Shown: positions 29,240 to 38,165, numbered from the stretch's first letter. The stretch: DNA of 64,000 nt from an uncultured Pelagibacteraceae bacterium (GCA_902592375.1 CACJEG010000001.1:124001-188000); one strand, 5' to 3'. Notes: a model not told the origin generated them from the letters alone. Translations and numbers: made by a program.

Positions 29240-30121
29240 ATGGATTATGGACTAGATACAAAATCAACTCGTTTAAAAACTTTTAACACTATTTTTATAA
29301 TCACCTGGTTGTTGATTGCTTGTTTTCCTTTTATTTGGACTTTTTGGGGATCATTTAAAGTAAGAGCTGATTTCTTTTCAAGATCTGATTGGTTGTATGC
29401 GATATCAGCATTTAATACCTTAATTGAAACAGGCGGACAATTTACAACTAATGCTTATACACAAGCTTGGACTGAGGGTGAATTTTGGAAAGCATCAAAA
29501 AATACAATTATAGTTACAGTATTTGTTGTAAGTATTTCTTTATTTTTAGGTACTTTAGGTGCATATGCTCTTTCAAGATCAACTGAGAAATATGCTTTTT
29601 GGATTTTAATGGCAGCTTTAATTTTTAGAGCTATGCCACATATAACTTTAGTATCAGGATATCTTTTTCCTTTCTTTGAATTGCAGATTTGGGGAATTCT
29701 TCCTACTACGATTGTTGTTTTGGTTGCTATAAATCAGCCTTTTACACTATGGTTACTATACTCCTTTTTTAAAACAGTTCCTAAAGAACTTGACGAAAGT
29801 GCTTTAATAGATGGTTGTTCGTATTTTCAAGCTTTTAGGCATATCATTATGCCAGTGATGTGGCCTGGAGTAATTACAGCAGGATTATTTAGTTTAATGT
29901 TAGCTTATAATGATTTTACAGTAACAGCGTTACTTCTTAATCAAGAAAATCATACTATGGTCCCAAAAATACAAAGTTACTTAGGTACTAATCAACATGA
30001 GGGAAATTTAATGTGGGCAGTTTCTGCAGTTGTATCTGCTACTGCACCTTTATTTATGCTTGTTATGTTTTTCCAAAGACAGGTTATTAGTGGTTTAACT
30101 GCTGGAGCTGTGAAAGGTTGA
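29240..30121 (+). CDS. Carbohydrate ABC transporter permease (MalG-like)
   Basis: KELDESALIDGCSYFQAFRHIIMPVMWPGVITAGLF; SGLTAGAVKG C-terminus. Confidence 0.9.
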   Translation: MDYGLDTKSTRLKTFNTIFIITWLLIACFPFIWTFWGSFKVRADFFSRSDWLYAISAFNTLIETGGQFTTNAYTQAWTEGEFWKASKNTIIVTVFVVSISLFLGTLGAYALSRSTEKYAFWILMAALIFRAMPHITLVSGYLFPFFELQIWGILPTTIVVLVAINQPFTLWLLYSFFKTVPKELDESALIDGCSYFQAFRHIIMPVMWPGVITAGLFSLMLAYNDFTVTALLLNQENHTMVPKIQSYLGTNQHEGNLMWAVSAVVSATAPLFMLVMFFQRQVISGLTAGAVKG

Positions 30122-30780
30122 AATATTATAAAGCATTACTTTTTGGTTCTATTGGATCTATTGTTGAAACTTCAGAAATTCAGAGAAAGTCATTCAATAA
30201 AGCATTCAAACAATATGGACTCGATTGGAATTGGACCAAACGTGAGTATCAATATTTATTAAGTAAATCAGGTGGCAAAGATAGAATATCAAGATATGCC
30301 AAAAAGAAAAAAAATGAAGTTAATTCAGTATATTTAAGAAATTTAAAGACTAAAATCTTTAATAATTATCTTAGAAAAAATCATCTTAAATTAAGGCCAG
30401 GTGTTAAAAATTTAATTTCTTTATGTAAAAAAGAAAATATTAAAATTGCATTTGTTTCATCTACATCGTTAAACAATATAAATGCAATCTTATATTGTTT
30501 AAGAAAATCAATTAATAAAAGAAATTTTAACTTTATAGGGAATGCAAAATTAGTAAAAAAATTAAAACCCAATCCAGATATATACTTATTAGCACTTAAA
30601 AAACTTAAGCTTAAAGCTAATGATTGTGTAGCAATTGAGGATTCTCAAGAAAGTTTAAATTCAGCTAGGCGAGCTAAAATAAAATGTATAATTTTTCCTG
30701 GAAAATTTCATTCTTCAAAAAAATTTATTGGAGCTTATAAAAAAGTTTATCAGCTTAATAAAAATATTATTTTGAGATAA
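30118..30780 (+). CDS. HAD-superfamily hydrolase, beta-phosphoglucomutase-like
   Basis: TTG start overlapping the upstream stop; RPGVKNLISLCKKENIKIAFVSSTS; KPNPDIYLLALKKL; AIEDSQESLNSARRAKIK. Confidence 0.78.
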   Translation: MKYYKALLFGSIGSIVETSEIQRKSFNKAFKQYGLDWNWTKREYQYLLSKSGGKDRISRYAKKKKNEVNSVYLRNLKTKIFNNYLRKNHLKLRPGVKNLISLCKKENIKIAFVSSTSLNNINAILYCLRKSINKRNFNFIGNAKLVKKLKPNPDIYLLALKKLKLKANDCVAIEDSQESLNSARRAKIKCIIFPGKFHSSKKFIGAYKKVYQLNKNIILR

Positions 30781-31522
30781 ATTCTTTTACTAAATTATTA
30801 AATTGATCAGGCTGTTCTAAGTGAACATTATGAGCACAATCTTTAAATATTTCTAAACGGCTATTTTTAATGTTTTTATTAAGTGTATCAACTTGATCAA
30901 AATTATATGAAGTATCTTTATCACCCCATATTATAAGAGTTTCATTTTTTATATTTTTTAAATTTTCTTTACCTCTCCAATTTTTCATTGCTAGTAATGC
31001 GTTATCAGCAGTTTCTAATGAAACATTTTTAACAGCATTTTCACAAAGAAAATAATTTTTGTCCTTATCACCTTTTACAAACCACTTAAGAGGTACTCTA
31101 GAAAAAGAGAGTTGTGCGCCTTCTTTCTTAAGTTTTTCCCTTGTTTCATCCATAGTCTCAAATCTTCCTGGGATATCTCCAATGGATCCTGTTGCAAAAC
31201 AAATTAATTTATTAACTCTATCCCCAATCAATTTTGTAATTTCTTGAACAATCATTCCTCCCATTGAATGACCAATTAAATTGAATTTATCGATCTTTTT
31301 TTGATCTAATACATTTATAATTTCTTTAGCCATTTTATTAATAGAATCTAAAGATTTTACATTATGACTTTCTCCAAATCCTGGGAGAGCTGGGGTAATC
31401 ACACGATAATCTTTTGAAAAAAATTCTTTTTGAAAAGTCCACATTTCAGATGAGCCTAAATAGCCATGAACTAAAACAAAAGGAAACCCTTCGCCTAAAT
31501 CATCTACGTAAATATTGCTCAT
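30767..31522 (-). CDS. Alpha/beta hydrolase
   Basis: LVHGYLGSSEMW, IGHSMGGMI, IIWGDKDTS, DCAHNVHLEQPDQF. Confidence 0.88.
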   Translation of the reverse strand: MSNIYVDDLGEGFPFVLVHGYLGSSEMWTFQKEFFSKDYRVITPALPGFGESHNVKSLDSINKMAKEIINVLDQKKIDKFNLIGHSMGGMIVQEITKLIGDRVNKLICFATGSIGDIPGRFETMDETREKLKKEGAQLSFSRVPLKWFVKGDKDKNYFLCENAVKNVSLETADNALLAMKNWRGKENLKNIKNETLIIWGDKDTSYNFDQVDTLNKNIKNSRLEIFKDCAHNVHLEQPDQFNNLVKEFISK

Positions 31523-32124
31523 AATATCTCATTAATAATGAATAAAGTTAAAATAGACATAAAACATATGATAAAAATATTAATTACTTTCCAAATTTTT
31601 TTACTATTAGCATACTTCGATAAATAATTAGATAAATATCCTAATATAAAAAAAAATAAAAATGATGCTATAGACGCACCTATCCCAAATAAAATTTTTT
31701 GGTTAAGTAAATAATTTTTTGAAAAATTTCCAAGAAAAAAAACTGTATCAGAATAAACGTGTGGATTTAAATATGTAAATCCTAAAGTTTTAAATACAAT
31801 ATTTAATTTTGAAATATTATTTGGTTCAGTACTAAAGTTAATATCAGAATAATGAGATTTTATTTTTTTAAAAATAAAGTGAAGTAAAAATAAAATTAAA
31901 AATAAATTTAAAATTAATTCAATTAAAGAGTTAAAGTATTGATTAAAATAATGGAAAAGAAAAATACCCAAAAAAATTAATATCAAATCTGATATTGAGC
32001 ATATTAAGCAAACAATAAATATGTGTTGTTTTTTTAAACCTTGCTCAATAACAAAAATATTCTGGGCACCTATAGCTAAGATTAAGCTAATCCCTGTAAA
32101 GAAGCCTAATACCAGGTATTCCAT
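31519..32124 (-). CDS. LysE-family amino acid exporter
   Basis: GFFTGISLILAIGAQNIFVIEQGLKKQH; LNPHVYSDTVFFLG. Confidence 0.88.
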   Translation of the reverse strand: MEYLVLGFFTGISLILAIGAQNIFVIEQGLKKQHIFIVCLICSISDLILIFLGIFLFHYFNQYFNSLIELILNLFLILFLLHFIFKKIKSHYSDINFSTEPNNISKLNIVFKTLGFTYLNPHVYSDTVFFLGNFSKNYLLNQKILFGIGASIASFLFFFILGYLSNYLSKYANSKKIWKVINIFIICFMSILTLFIINEIL

Positions 32125-32136
32125 TAGGCTTTAAGT

Positions 32137-32547
32137 TTACTCTGGATTTGCTGTTAATGTTTTGATTTCTAGAATATTTTCGTTTGGGTCTTTAACGAAG
32201 AAAGTTTCTTGCTCGTATTTTGTTCCTTTAAATCTCAAATAAGGTTCATCGTAATACTTAGTTCCACTATCTTTTAATCTTTGTTTTAAAGCATCAAAGT
32301 CTTTTCTGGATAAATGAACACCAAAATGAGGGACAGAAACATTTCCCATGTCTACATCATGTCTCTCATTGTCTAATTTATGTTCGCTTTTATGCAAAGT
32401 TAATTCATTGCCCCAAAAATCAACATCTGCCCACTCTTGTGCCGAGTTATCTAACCTACATCCTAAAGTTTCACTGTAAAATTTTTTTGCAACCTCCAGG
32501 TCTCCACAAGGGATAGCTAGATGAAAACAATTGGTGTTTTTGTACAT
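32137..32547 (-). CDS. VOC (glyoxalase/dioxygenase) family protein
   Basis: NCFHLAIPCGDLEVAKKFYSETLGCRL; FFVKDPNENILEIK. Confidence 0.88.
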   Translation of the reverse strand: MYKNTNCFHLAIPCGDLEVAKKFYSETLGCRLDNSAQEWADVDFWGNELTLHKSEHKLDNERHDVDMGNVSVPHFGVHLSRKDFDALKQRLKDSGTKYYDEPYLRFKGTKYEQETFFVKDPNENILEIKTLTANPE

Positions 32548-32627
32548 ATAAACCTCTTTAAATTGAGCAATTAAGTACTATATAAGGCATATAATTTTTT
32601 AATCAACAGCAACTAAACTTAAGAAAT

Positions 32628-33212
32628 ATGAGTGATTTTTTACAATCAATAATTGATAGAGATCCAGCAGCAAAATCTAAATTAAGTTTAATATTAACTT
32701 ATCCAGGTGTTAAAGCGGTATTCTTTCATAGAATAGCTAATTTTTTTAGTACTGCAAAATTTCATTTGATTGCGAGAATCATTTCTCAATTTTCAAGATT
32801 CTTAACTGGTATCGAAATACATCCAAACGCTAAAATTGGAAAAAATTTATTTATCGATCATGGAATGGGCGTTGTGATTGGAGAAACATCTGAGATTGGT
32901 GATAACGTAACTATTTATCATATGGTTACATTAGGAGGAATTGCGCCTAGTATAAACTCTAATGATCAACGTAACATGAAAAGACATCCTACTATAAAAG
33001 AAGATGTAGTAATTGGATCAGGTGCACAAGTATTAGGTCCAGTAGTAGTTGGTAAAGGTGCAAGAATTGGAGCTAATGCAGTCATAACTAAAGATGTTGC
33101 TGAAAATGCTGTGATGGTTGGAATTCCAGCAAGAAGTGTTGGAATAGCTGATAGTGAATTTAAACCTTATGGAATTACACCTGACAGTGATAAAAAATCA
33201 GATAATGAATAA
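32628..33212 (+). CDS. cysE: Serine O-acetyltransferase
   Basis: [28 protein letters not shown]; left-handed beta-helix hexapeptides; [18 protein letters not shown]. Confidence 0.92.
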   Translation: MSDFLQSIIDRDPAAKSKLSLILTYPGVKAVFFHRIANFFSTAKFHLIARIISQFSRFLTGIEIHPNAKIGKNLFIDHGMGVVIGETSEIGDNVTIYHMVTLGGIAPSINSNDQRNMKRHPTIKEDVVIGSGAQVLGPVVVGKGARIGANAVITKDVAENAVMVGIPARSVGIADSEFKPYGITPDSDKKSDNE

Positions 33213-34206
33213 CACACAAAACGATTTTATTTCAGGAATAGGAAACACCCCATTAATTAAGTTAAGAGCAGCATCAGAAATTACTGGATGCAATATTTAT
33301 GGAAAAGCAGAATTTTTAAATCCAGGTGGATCAGTTAAAGATAGAGCGGCACTTGCATTAATTAAAGACGCTCAAGAAAAAAAATTAATTACTAAAGGTG
33401 GAACAGTTGTTGAAGGAACAGCTGGTAACACTGGAATTGGTTTAGGTCTATTAGGAAATTCCTTAGGTTATAAAACAATCATTGTAATGAATGACAATCA
33501 AACCCAAGAGAAAAAAGATCTACTTAGAAATCTTGGAGCCGAATTAAGATTAGTGCCACCTAAGCCTTATAAGGATGATAACAATTTTGTTAAAGTGGCA
33601 GCGAGACTTGCAGATGAATTAAGACCAACAAATAATAACGGTGTTATTTGGGCTAACCAATTTGATAATACTGCAAATGCCAAAGGTCATTACGAAGGAA
33701 CAGGACAAGAAATTTGGGAACAAACTGAAGGTAAAGTAGATGGGTTTGTGTGTTCTTCTGGAACTGGAGGAACTATTTCAGGTGTCAGTAATGCTCTTAA
33801 AGAAAAGAACAAAGATATAAAAATTTACCTGTCAGATCCAAAGGGATCAGCTCTTTATAATTACATAAAAAATGGTGAACTAAAATCTGAAGGTGGATCA
33901 ATTACTGAGGGAATTGGGTCAAGCAGAGTAACAGCTAACTTTGGTGAGGCTAAGATTGATGATGCCTATTCAATTGATGACCATGAAGCATTACCTATAC
34001 TTTATGATTTAATTCAAAATGAAGGTCTAAGCTTAGGCACTAGTTGTGGTATCAATATCGCTGGTGCAATAAGAATGGGTAAAGAATTGGGACCTGGTAA
34101 AACTATTGTAACAATTCTTTGTGATAGAAGTGATAAATACGCAACTAAAATGTTCAATAAAAAATTCTTAGAAGAAAAAGGTCTACCAGTACCTAATTGG
34201 TTTTAG
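33205..34206 (+). CDS. cysK: Cysteine synthase A
   Basis: [48 protein letters not shown] 33205 overlaps the cysE end by 8 nt. Confidence 0.92.
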   Translation: MNNTQNDFISGIGNTPLIKLRAASEITGCNIYGKAEFLNPGGSVKDRAALALIKDAQEKKLITKGGTVVEGTAGNTGIGLGLLGNSLGYKTIIVMNDNQTQEKKDLLRNLGAELRLVPPKPYKDDNNFVKVAARLADELRPTNNNGVIWANQFDNTANAKGHYEGTGQEIWEQTEGKVDGFVCSSGTGGTISGVSNALKEKNKDIKIYLSDPKGSALYNYIKNGELKSEGGSITEGIGSSRVTANFGEAKIDDAYSIDDHEALPILYDLIQNEGLSLGTSCGINIAGAIRMGKELGPGKTIVTILCDRSDKYATKMFNKKFLEEKGLPVPNWF

Positions 34207-34619
34207 ATATAAATTTTATCAGCTAATCCGTAACAAAGTATTGCGCTTAACAAAGTTAAAATACCTGGTGCAATTATTCCTTCGTTAGATGTTTGTGGAG
34301 TATGACCTAATTTATTTATTTTAATTGTATAAATTCCTACACAAAAAGCTGAAAGGTTTTGTAAAAATACTAAATTAAAAAAAGCCCATGTTCCTTGAAG
34401 TCCGTCAGGTCTAATAAAGCCAACCCATATAGCCATAGCTACAGCTCCAATAAATAATGATCCAAAAAATCTAGTCATTCCTGCACCAGTATCGTCAATA
34501 CCAAACTTATCTAAAAATTTCTTTGTAGCAAAAACAGTCTGATATGCATAAGCAGCAAAAATTACAAAATGAACTAAAAATACAATTAAATAAAAAATTC
34601 CATTAAATTTTTCAATCAT
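34203..34619 (-). CDS. Four-TM integral membrane protein, unknown function
   Basis: 138 aa hydrophobic ORF, convergent 4-nt overlap with cysK. Confidence 0.7.
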   Translation of the reverse strand: MIEKFNGIFYLIVFLVHFVIFAAYAYQTVFATKKFLDKFGIDDTGAGMTRFFGSLFIGAVAMAIWVGFIRPDGLQGTWAFFNLVFLQNLSAFCVGIYTIKINKLGHTPQTSNEGIIAPGILTLLSAILCYGLADKIYI

Positions 34620-34689
34620 AGTGAAACGTTATCAAAAATTAAAATTAATTAAAACAATTAATTCAACGATTTTTACAGTCTAAAACTGC

Positions 34690-34754
34690 ATATCTGTCGC
34701 GCGATATAAACACAAGAGACTCCGTAATTAAAATGTAACAGTCTCCAGTTACGG
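34690..34754 (+). promoter_or_regulatory. Candidate structured 5' region: palindrome plus interleaved inverted repeats
   Basis: ATATC-TGTCGCGC-GATAT (34690-34707); GAGACT 34716-34721/AGTCTC 34740-34745; CCGTAA 34722-34727/TTACGG 34749-34754 (interleaved). Confidence 0.45.
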
Positions 34755-34778
34755 TTCAATTATTCGGAAAGGAATATT

Positions 34779-35267
34779 ATGAGAAAAATAATACTAACAT
34801 TAATTTTTACATTAATGTCGATGTCTTCAGTATCATTTGCAGATGGTCATAGTGGAAAAATTAGTCTTGCTGGTTTTTTTGTTGGCGATGCTAAAGCTAT
34901 TGTAGACGAAAAAGGTAACATCATGACTTTTACATATGAAGGTCTAAGTGGATTTAATGCAATTGAAGGTACTTCGTTTGGTGATAATTCATCACATCAT
35001 TGTATAGGTGCAGGAACTATTCCAGGTAAAGGTTTTGAAATGGGTCACTGCAAAATAATGTTTATAAATGGTGACACAGCAATAATTTATTATGAAATAA
35101 AATTAGGTTACTCAATGGAAGGTACTTTCAAATGTATCAGTGGTACAGGTAGATATGAAGGTATCGAATGCAGTGGAACTACAGGTTATACACAAATTAA
35201 GCCTGCTCAGGAAGGTAAAATACATGCAACGAATTATTACAGGGGCACTTATACATTAAAAAAATAG
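34779..35267 (+). CDS. Secreted hypothetical protein
   Basis: 162 aa with signal peptide MRKIILTLIFTLMSMSSVSFADG; four Cys in the mature part. Confidence 0.75.
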   Translation: MRKIILTLIFTLMSMSSVSFADGHSGKISLAGFFVGDAKAIVDEKGNIMTFTYEGLSGFNAIEGTSFGDNSSHHCIGAGTIPGKGFEMGHCKIMFINGDTAIIYYEIKLGYSMEGTFKCISGTGRYEGIECSGTTGYTQIKPAQEGKIHATNYYRGTYTLKK

Positions 35268-35276
35268 GAAAATATT

Positions 35277-35650
35277 ATGAAAAATATAATAATAACTTTA
35301 TTCAGTGTTTTATTTCTAACATCTACATATGCAGATATGAATGATAGCGATAAAAATAGAGCTTGGGAATGCAGTGGGATATATATAGCTAATTATTTTT
35401 TACCATCAGGTGAAACATTTGAATATAGTATGAAAGAAAAGTCTATGGCATCAGTGAAAGTTTTAAAAGCTTATGCTTAGAAGTAGGAATTCCTGAAAAG
35501 GAATGGGATGAAGGGGTAAACAAAGCTGTTGATAAGTTTTATGGGTCTAAATTTGATGAGGCTAAAACTAATGCCTGTCATGACTTCGTAAATTCTACAG
35601 TACCTAATGGAGAAGATAGAGTTAAAAAAGTAGTACAAACTCTATATTAA
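35277..35650 (+). pseudogene. Secreted hypothetical protein interrupted by an apparent -1 frameshift
   Basis: ORF 35277-35480 has a signal peptide and stops at 35478; the alternate frame continues as SLCLEVGIPEKEWDEGVNKAVDKFYGSKFDEAKTNACHDFVNSTVPNGEDRVKKVVQTLY to 35650. Confidence 0.7.
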
Positions 35651-35668
35651 CAAAAAAAAGGAAAAAAA

Positions 35669-35953
35669 ATGGAAAAAGAAATGTTAGTAGTAGCAAAGTT
35701 AAAAGAAGGTACTTTTGAAAAATTCATGGGATTTATGCAATCTCCTGAAGGACTTGCTGAAAGAGCAAAAGTTGCAGTGGTTGAAAAAACAATTGGAACT
35801 GTAACTCCAGACAAAAGTACTGTAATGTTTAAAATATTTTGTACTGATGAAGCTGCACTTCATAAGTTTATAGAAGGTACCGAGGTATCAAAACCAATAA
35901 TGGATGAAGTGTTAGACAGTTACTCAATATATGATTTAACTAAGGTTAAATAG
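35669..35953 (+). CDS. Small hypothetical protein, ABM/DUF3764-like
   Basis: 94 aa, ferredoxin-like pattern MEKEMLVVAKLKEGTFEKFMGFMQSPEGLAERAK. Confidence 0.6.
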   Translation: MEKEMLVVAKLKEGTFEKFMGFMQSPEGLAERAKVAVVEKTIGTVTPDKSTVMFKIFCTDEAALHKFIEGTEVSKPIMDEVLDSYSIYDLTKVK

Positions 35954-35964
35954 AAAGGAATAAC

Positions 35965-36285
35965 ATGTCTATATTAGAAAAATATAGTGCTGCATTAAAA
36001 AATAAAGATGAAGCTGCCATGAATGAACTTTTGCATGACGACTTTAAATTCACAATGCACAAGTCAGGAAATGTTTTAACCAAAAGTGATGTTATCAAAT
36101 GGGCGATGAGTGGTGATATTAATCAAGATAAGGTTAGAATTGTTTATGAAAATGACGAAGTTGGTATTCACCATGCCTTCGTAACATTTAATGATGGTAA
36201 TGTTGAGGCGGTAATGGCAGTTTATAAATATGACAATGGAAAAATTGTCAGTTTAGAAACTGGTGCTACACCAATGCCAAAATAA
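35965..36285 (+). CDS. SnoaL/NTF2-like protein
   Basis: ILEKYSAALKNKDEAAMNELLHDDFKFTMHKSG, typical SnoaL N-terminal pattern. Confidence 0.7.
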   Translation: MSILEKYSAALKNKDEAAMNELLHDDFKFTMHKSGNVLTKSDVIKWAMSGDINQDKVRIVYENDEVGIHHAFVTFNDGNVEAVMAVYKYDNGKIVSLETGATPMPK

Positions 36286-36876
36286 GTGAGTGAAATTGAT
36301 TTTTATTTTTCGATAGGAAGCACATATACCTATCTATCTGTAACTAGAATACTTGATGTTGAAAAACAACATCAAGTAAAATTTAACTGGAAGCCTTTTT
36401 CAGTAAGAGCAATCATGAAAGAGATGAACAATATCCCATTTCCAAAGGATAAAATGAATAAAGTTAATTACATGTGGAGAGATATTGAAAGAAGAGCTGA
36501 AGGCTATGGTTTTTTTGCTAAAACACCAGTTCCCTATCCATTATCAGAATTTGATTTAGCGAACCAAATTGCAATCCTTGGTTTTGAAAAAAGTTGGGGA
36601 GAAAAATTTGTTATTCTAACTTATAAAAAATGGTTTCAAGAAGGTAAAGAACCAGCTATCGAGCCAAGTATCTCGGAAGTTTGCTCAGAATTAAAACTTG
36701 ATAAAGATGAAATTGTCTCTGAAGCAAAATCATCAGATATAGAAACAAAATATAATGAAAACACAAACTCAGCTCGTGAAAATAAAATTTTTGGTAGCCC
36801 ATCTTTTATTGTAAAAAATGAACTCTTTTGGGGGGATGATAGAATGGAAGATGCAATTAAATGGTCTCTTAAATAA
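36286..36876 (+). CDS. DsbA-family / 2-hydroxychromene-2-carboxylate isomerase-like protein
   Basis: IDFYFSIGSTYTYLSVTRI; KIFGSPSFIVKNELFWGDDRMEDA; GTG start directly after the preceding stop. Confidence 0.82.
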   Translation: MSEIDFYFSIGSTYTYLSVTRILDVEKQHQVKFNWKPFSVRAIMKEMNNIPFPKDKMNKVNYMWRDIERRAEGYGFFAKTPVPYPLSEFDLANQIAILGFEKSWGEKFVILTYKKWFQEGKEPAIEPSISEVCSELKLDKDEIVSEAKSSDIETKYNENTNSARENKIFGSPSFIVKNELFWGDDRMEDAIKWSLK

Positions 36877-36914
36877 TTCTATATATTCTCCTTAAATTCA
36901 TTTAAAGTCTCGAA

Positions 36915-37247
36915 ATGAGTCTTACAACTTCATATTTATTTTTAGGCATTGCAGTTTTTTTGGGTGTTACATCAAATAGTTTTGCTAAAAGTGCTGAAGG
37001 ATTTACTCTTCTAATTCCAAGCATAATCACTGCTATTACAATTGTATTATGTATGTACACTCTTTCATTAGTAATGAAAAATATTCCAATGGGAATTACT
37101 TATGCTTCCTTTGCAGGCTTAACAATTATAGCAACTGTTGTTGTGGGTATAATTAAATTTAATCAAGTACCCAATTTATATTCATTTATTGGTTTAGCTT
37201 TTATTATTGTTGGTGTTTTAATGGTTAACCTGTTAGGTAATAATTAA
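36915..37247 (+). CDS. SMR-family small membrane protein, subunit 1
   Basis: YLFLGIAVFLGVTSNSFAKSAEGFTLLIPS; GITYASFAGLT; VLMVNLLG; four TM. Confidence 0.82.
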   Translation: MSLTTSYLFLGIAVFLGVTSNSFAKSAEGFTLLIPSIITAITIVLCMYTLSLVMKNIPMGITYASFAGLTIIATVVVGIIKFNQVPNLYSFIGLAFIIVGVLMVNLLGNN

Positions 37248-37248
37248 T

Positions 37249-37476
37249 ATGATTAATAAAAAATACGCTCAACCTTTATTCATGATTTTTATGTCCTTTG
37301 GCATGAGTGTGATTATGAGTGGAGTTGTAGTTGCTGTAAACACTGGAGTTACAGATGGCTTTATAAGTAGATGGTTTTATTCTTGGATGTTTGCATTTCC
37401 AGTTGCATTAATTGCTGCCTTTATAATGGCTCCTATAATGAGACCTTTGGTTAATAAAATTGCATCAAAAGAATAA
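37249..37476 (+). CDS. DUF2798-like small membrane protein
   Basis: 75 aa, two TM; FMSFGMSVIMSGVVVAVNTG ... FPVALIAAFIMAPIMRPLVNKI. Confidence 0.75.
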   Translation: MINKKYAQPLFMIFMSFGMSVIMSGVVVAVNTGVTDGFISRWFYSWMFAFPVALIAAFIMAPIMRPLVNKIASKE

Positions 37477-37478
37477 TC

Positions 37479-37814
37479 ATGAAACCTTTATTTGGATATT
37501 TATTTTTAGCTATTGGGATTTCTTTTGGTATTGCATCAAATAGTTTAGCTAAAATTTCTGAGGGATTTACCAAACTTACACCATCTGTTTTATGCATATT
37601 ATTTATGTGTATTACAATGTTTTCAATTGCAAAAGCAATGCACGCTCTTCCAGTTGGTTTTGCTTACGCAACATATAGCGGTTTAACTGTAACTGGGGTT
37701 GTTCTTTTTGCAGTATTAAAATTTAATCAAGTGCCTAATCTTTATGGAATAATTGGAATTATTTTAATTATTATTGGTGTAATAATGGTTAATTATCTTG
37801 GACGACTGAACTGA
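37479..37814 (+). CDS. SMR-family small membrane protein, subunit 2
   Basis: YLFLAIGISFGIASNSLAKISEGFTKLTPS; GFAYATYSGLT; VIMVNYLG. Confidence 0.82.
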   Translation: MKPLFGYLFLAIGISFGIASNSLAKISEGFTKLTPSVLCILFMCITMFSIAKAMHALPVGFAYATYSGLTVTGVVLFAVLKFNQVPNLYGIIGIILIIIGVIMVNYLGRLN

Positions 37815-38164
37815 TACTTTTTTAAAATCTCTGGAAGCTCATGTCTTCCATATTCATTCAATGGTAACTCATATTCGTTAGCAACTGCGCTAGTATCTAA
37901 AGGTGAATATAAATGAGGATACATATCTCCATTTGATGCCTGTTCCCACAATAAATGTTCAAGCTTAAAAGCATTTACTCTTAACAAAACTAGATTTTCT
38001 TTTTTGGGATAATGTTTATTTAAAGTTTCCTCTACCTGATCCTCTTCAGAAAAGTGAATATATCCATCTTTAAGATCTTTTTCTGACCCACCATAAATTC
38101 CTGATCTTTTGGCCTTTTGCCACTCATCTTTATCTATAACCTTGAAAATAAATTCTAAATTCAT
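37793..38164 (-). CDS. DUF952 family protein
   Basis: IFKVIDKDEWQKAKRSGIYGGSEKDLKDGYIHFSEEDQVEETLNKHY. Confidence 0.8.
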   Translation of the reverse strand: MNLEFIFKVIDKDEWQKAKRSGIYGGSEKDLKDGYIHFSEEDQVEETLNKHYPKKENLVLLRVNAFKLEHLLWEQASNGDMYPHLYSPLDTSAVANEYELPLNEYGRHELPEILKKYQFSRPR

Positions 38165-38165
38165 T

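Noticed and set aside
34716-34754. Assignment as a SAM-II or SAM-V riboswitch
   Set aside because: Pseudoknot topology is similar, but the conserved core sequences could not be matched confidently by eye and the downstream gene is not methionine-related.
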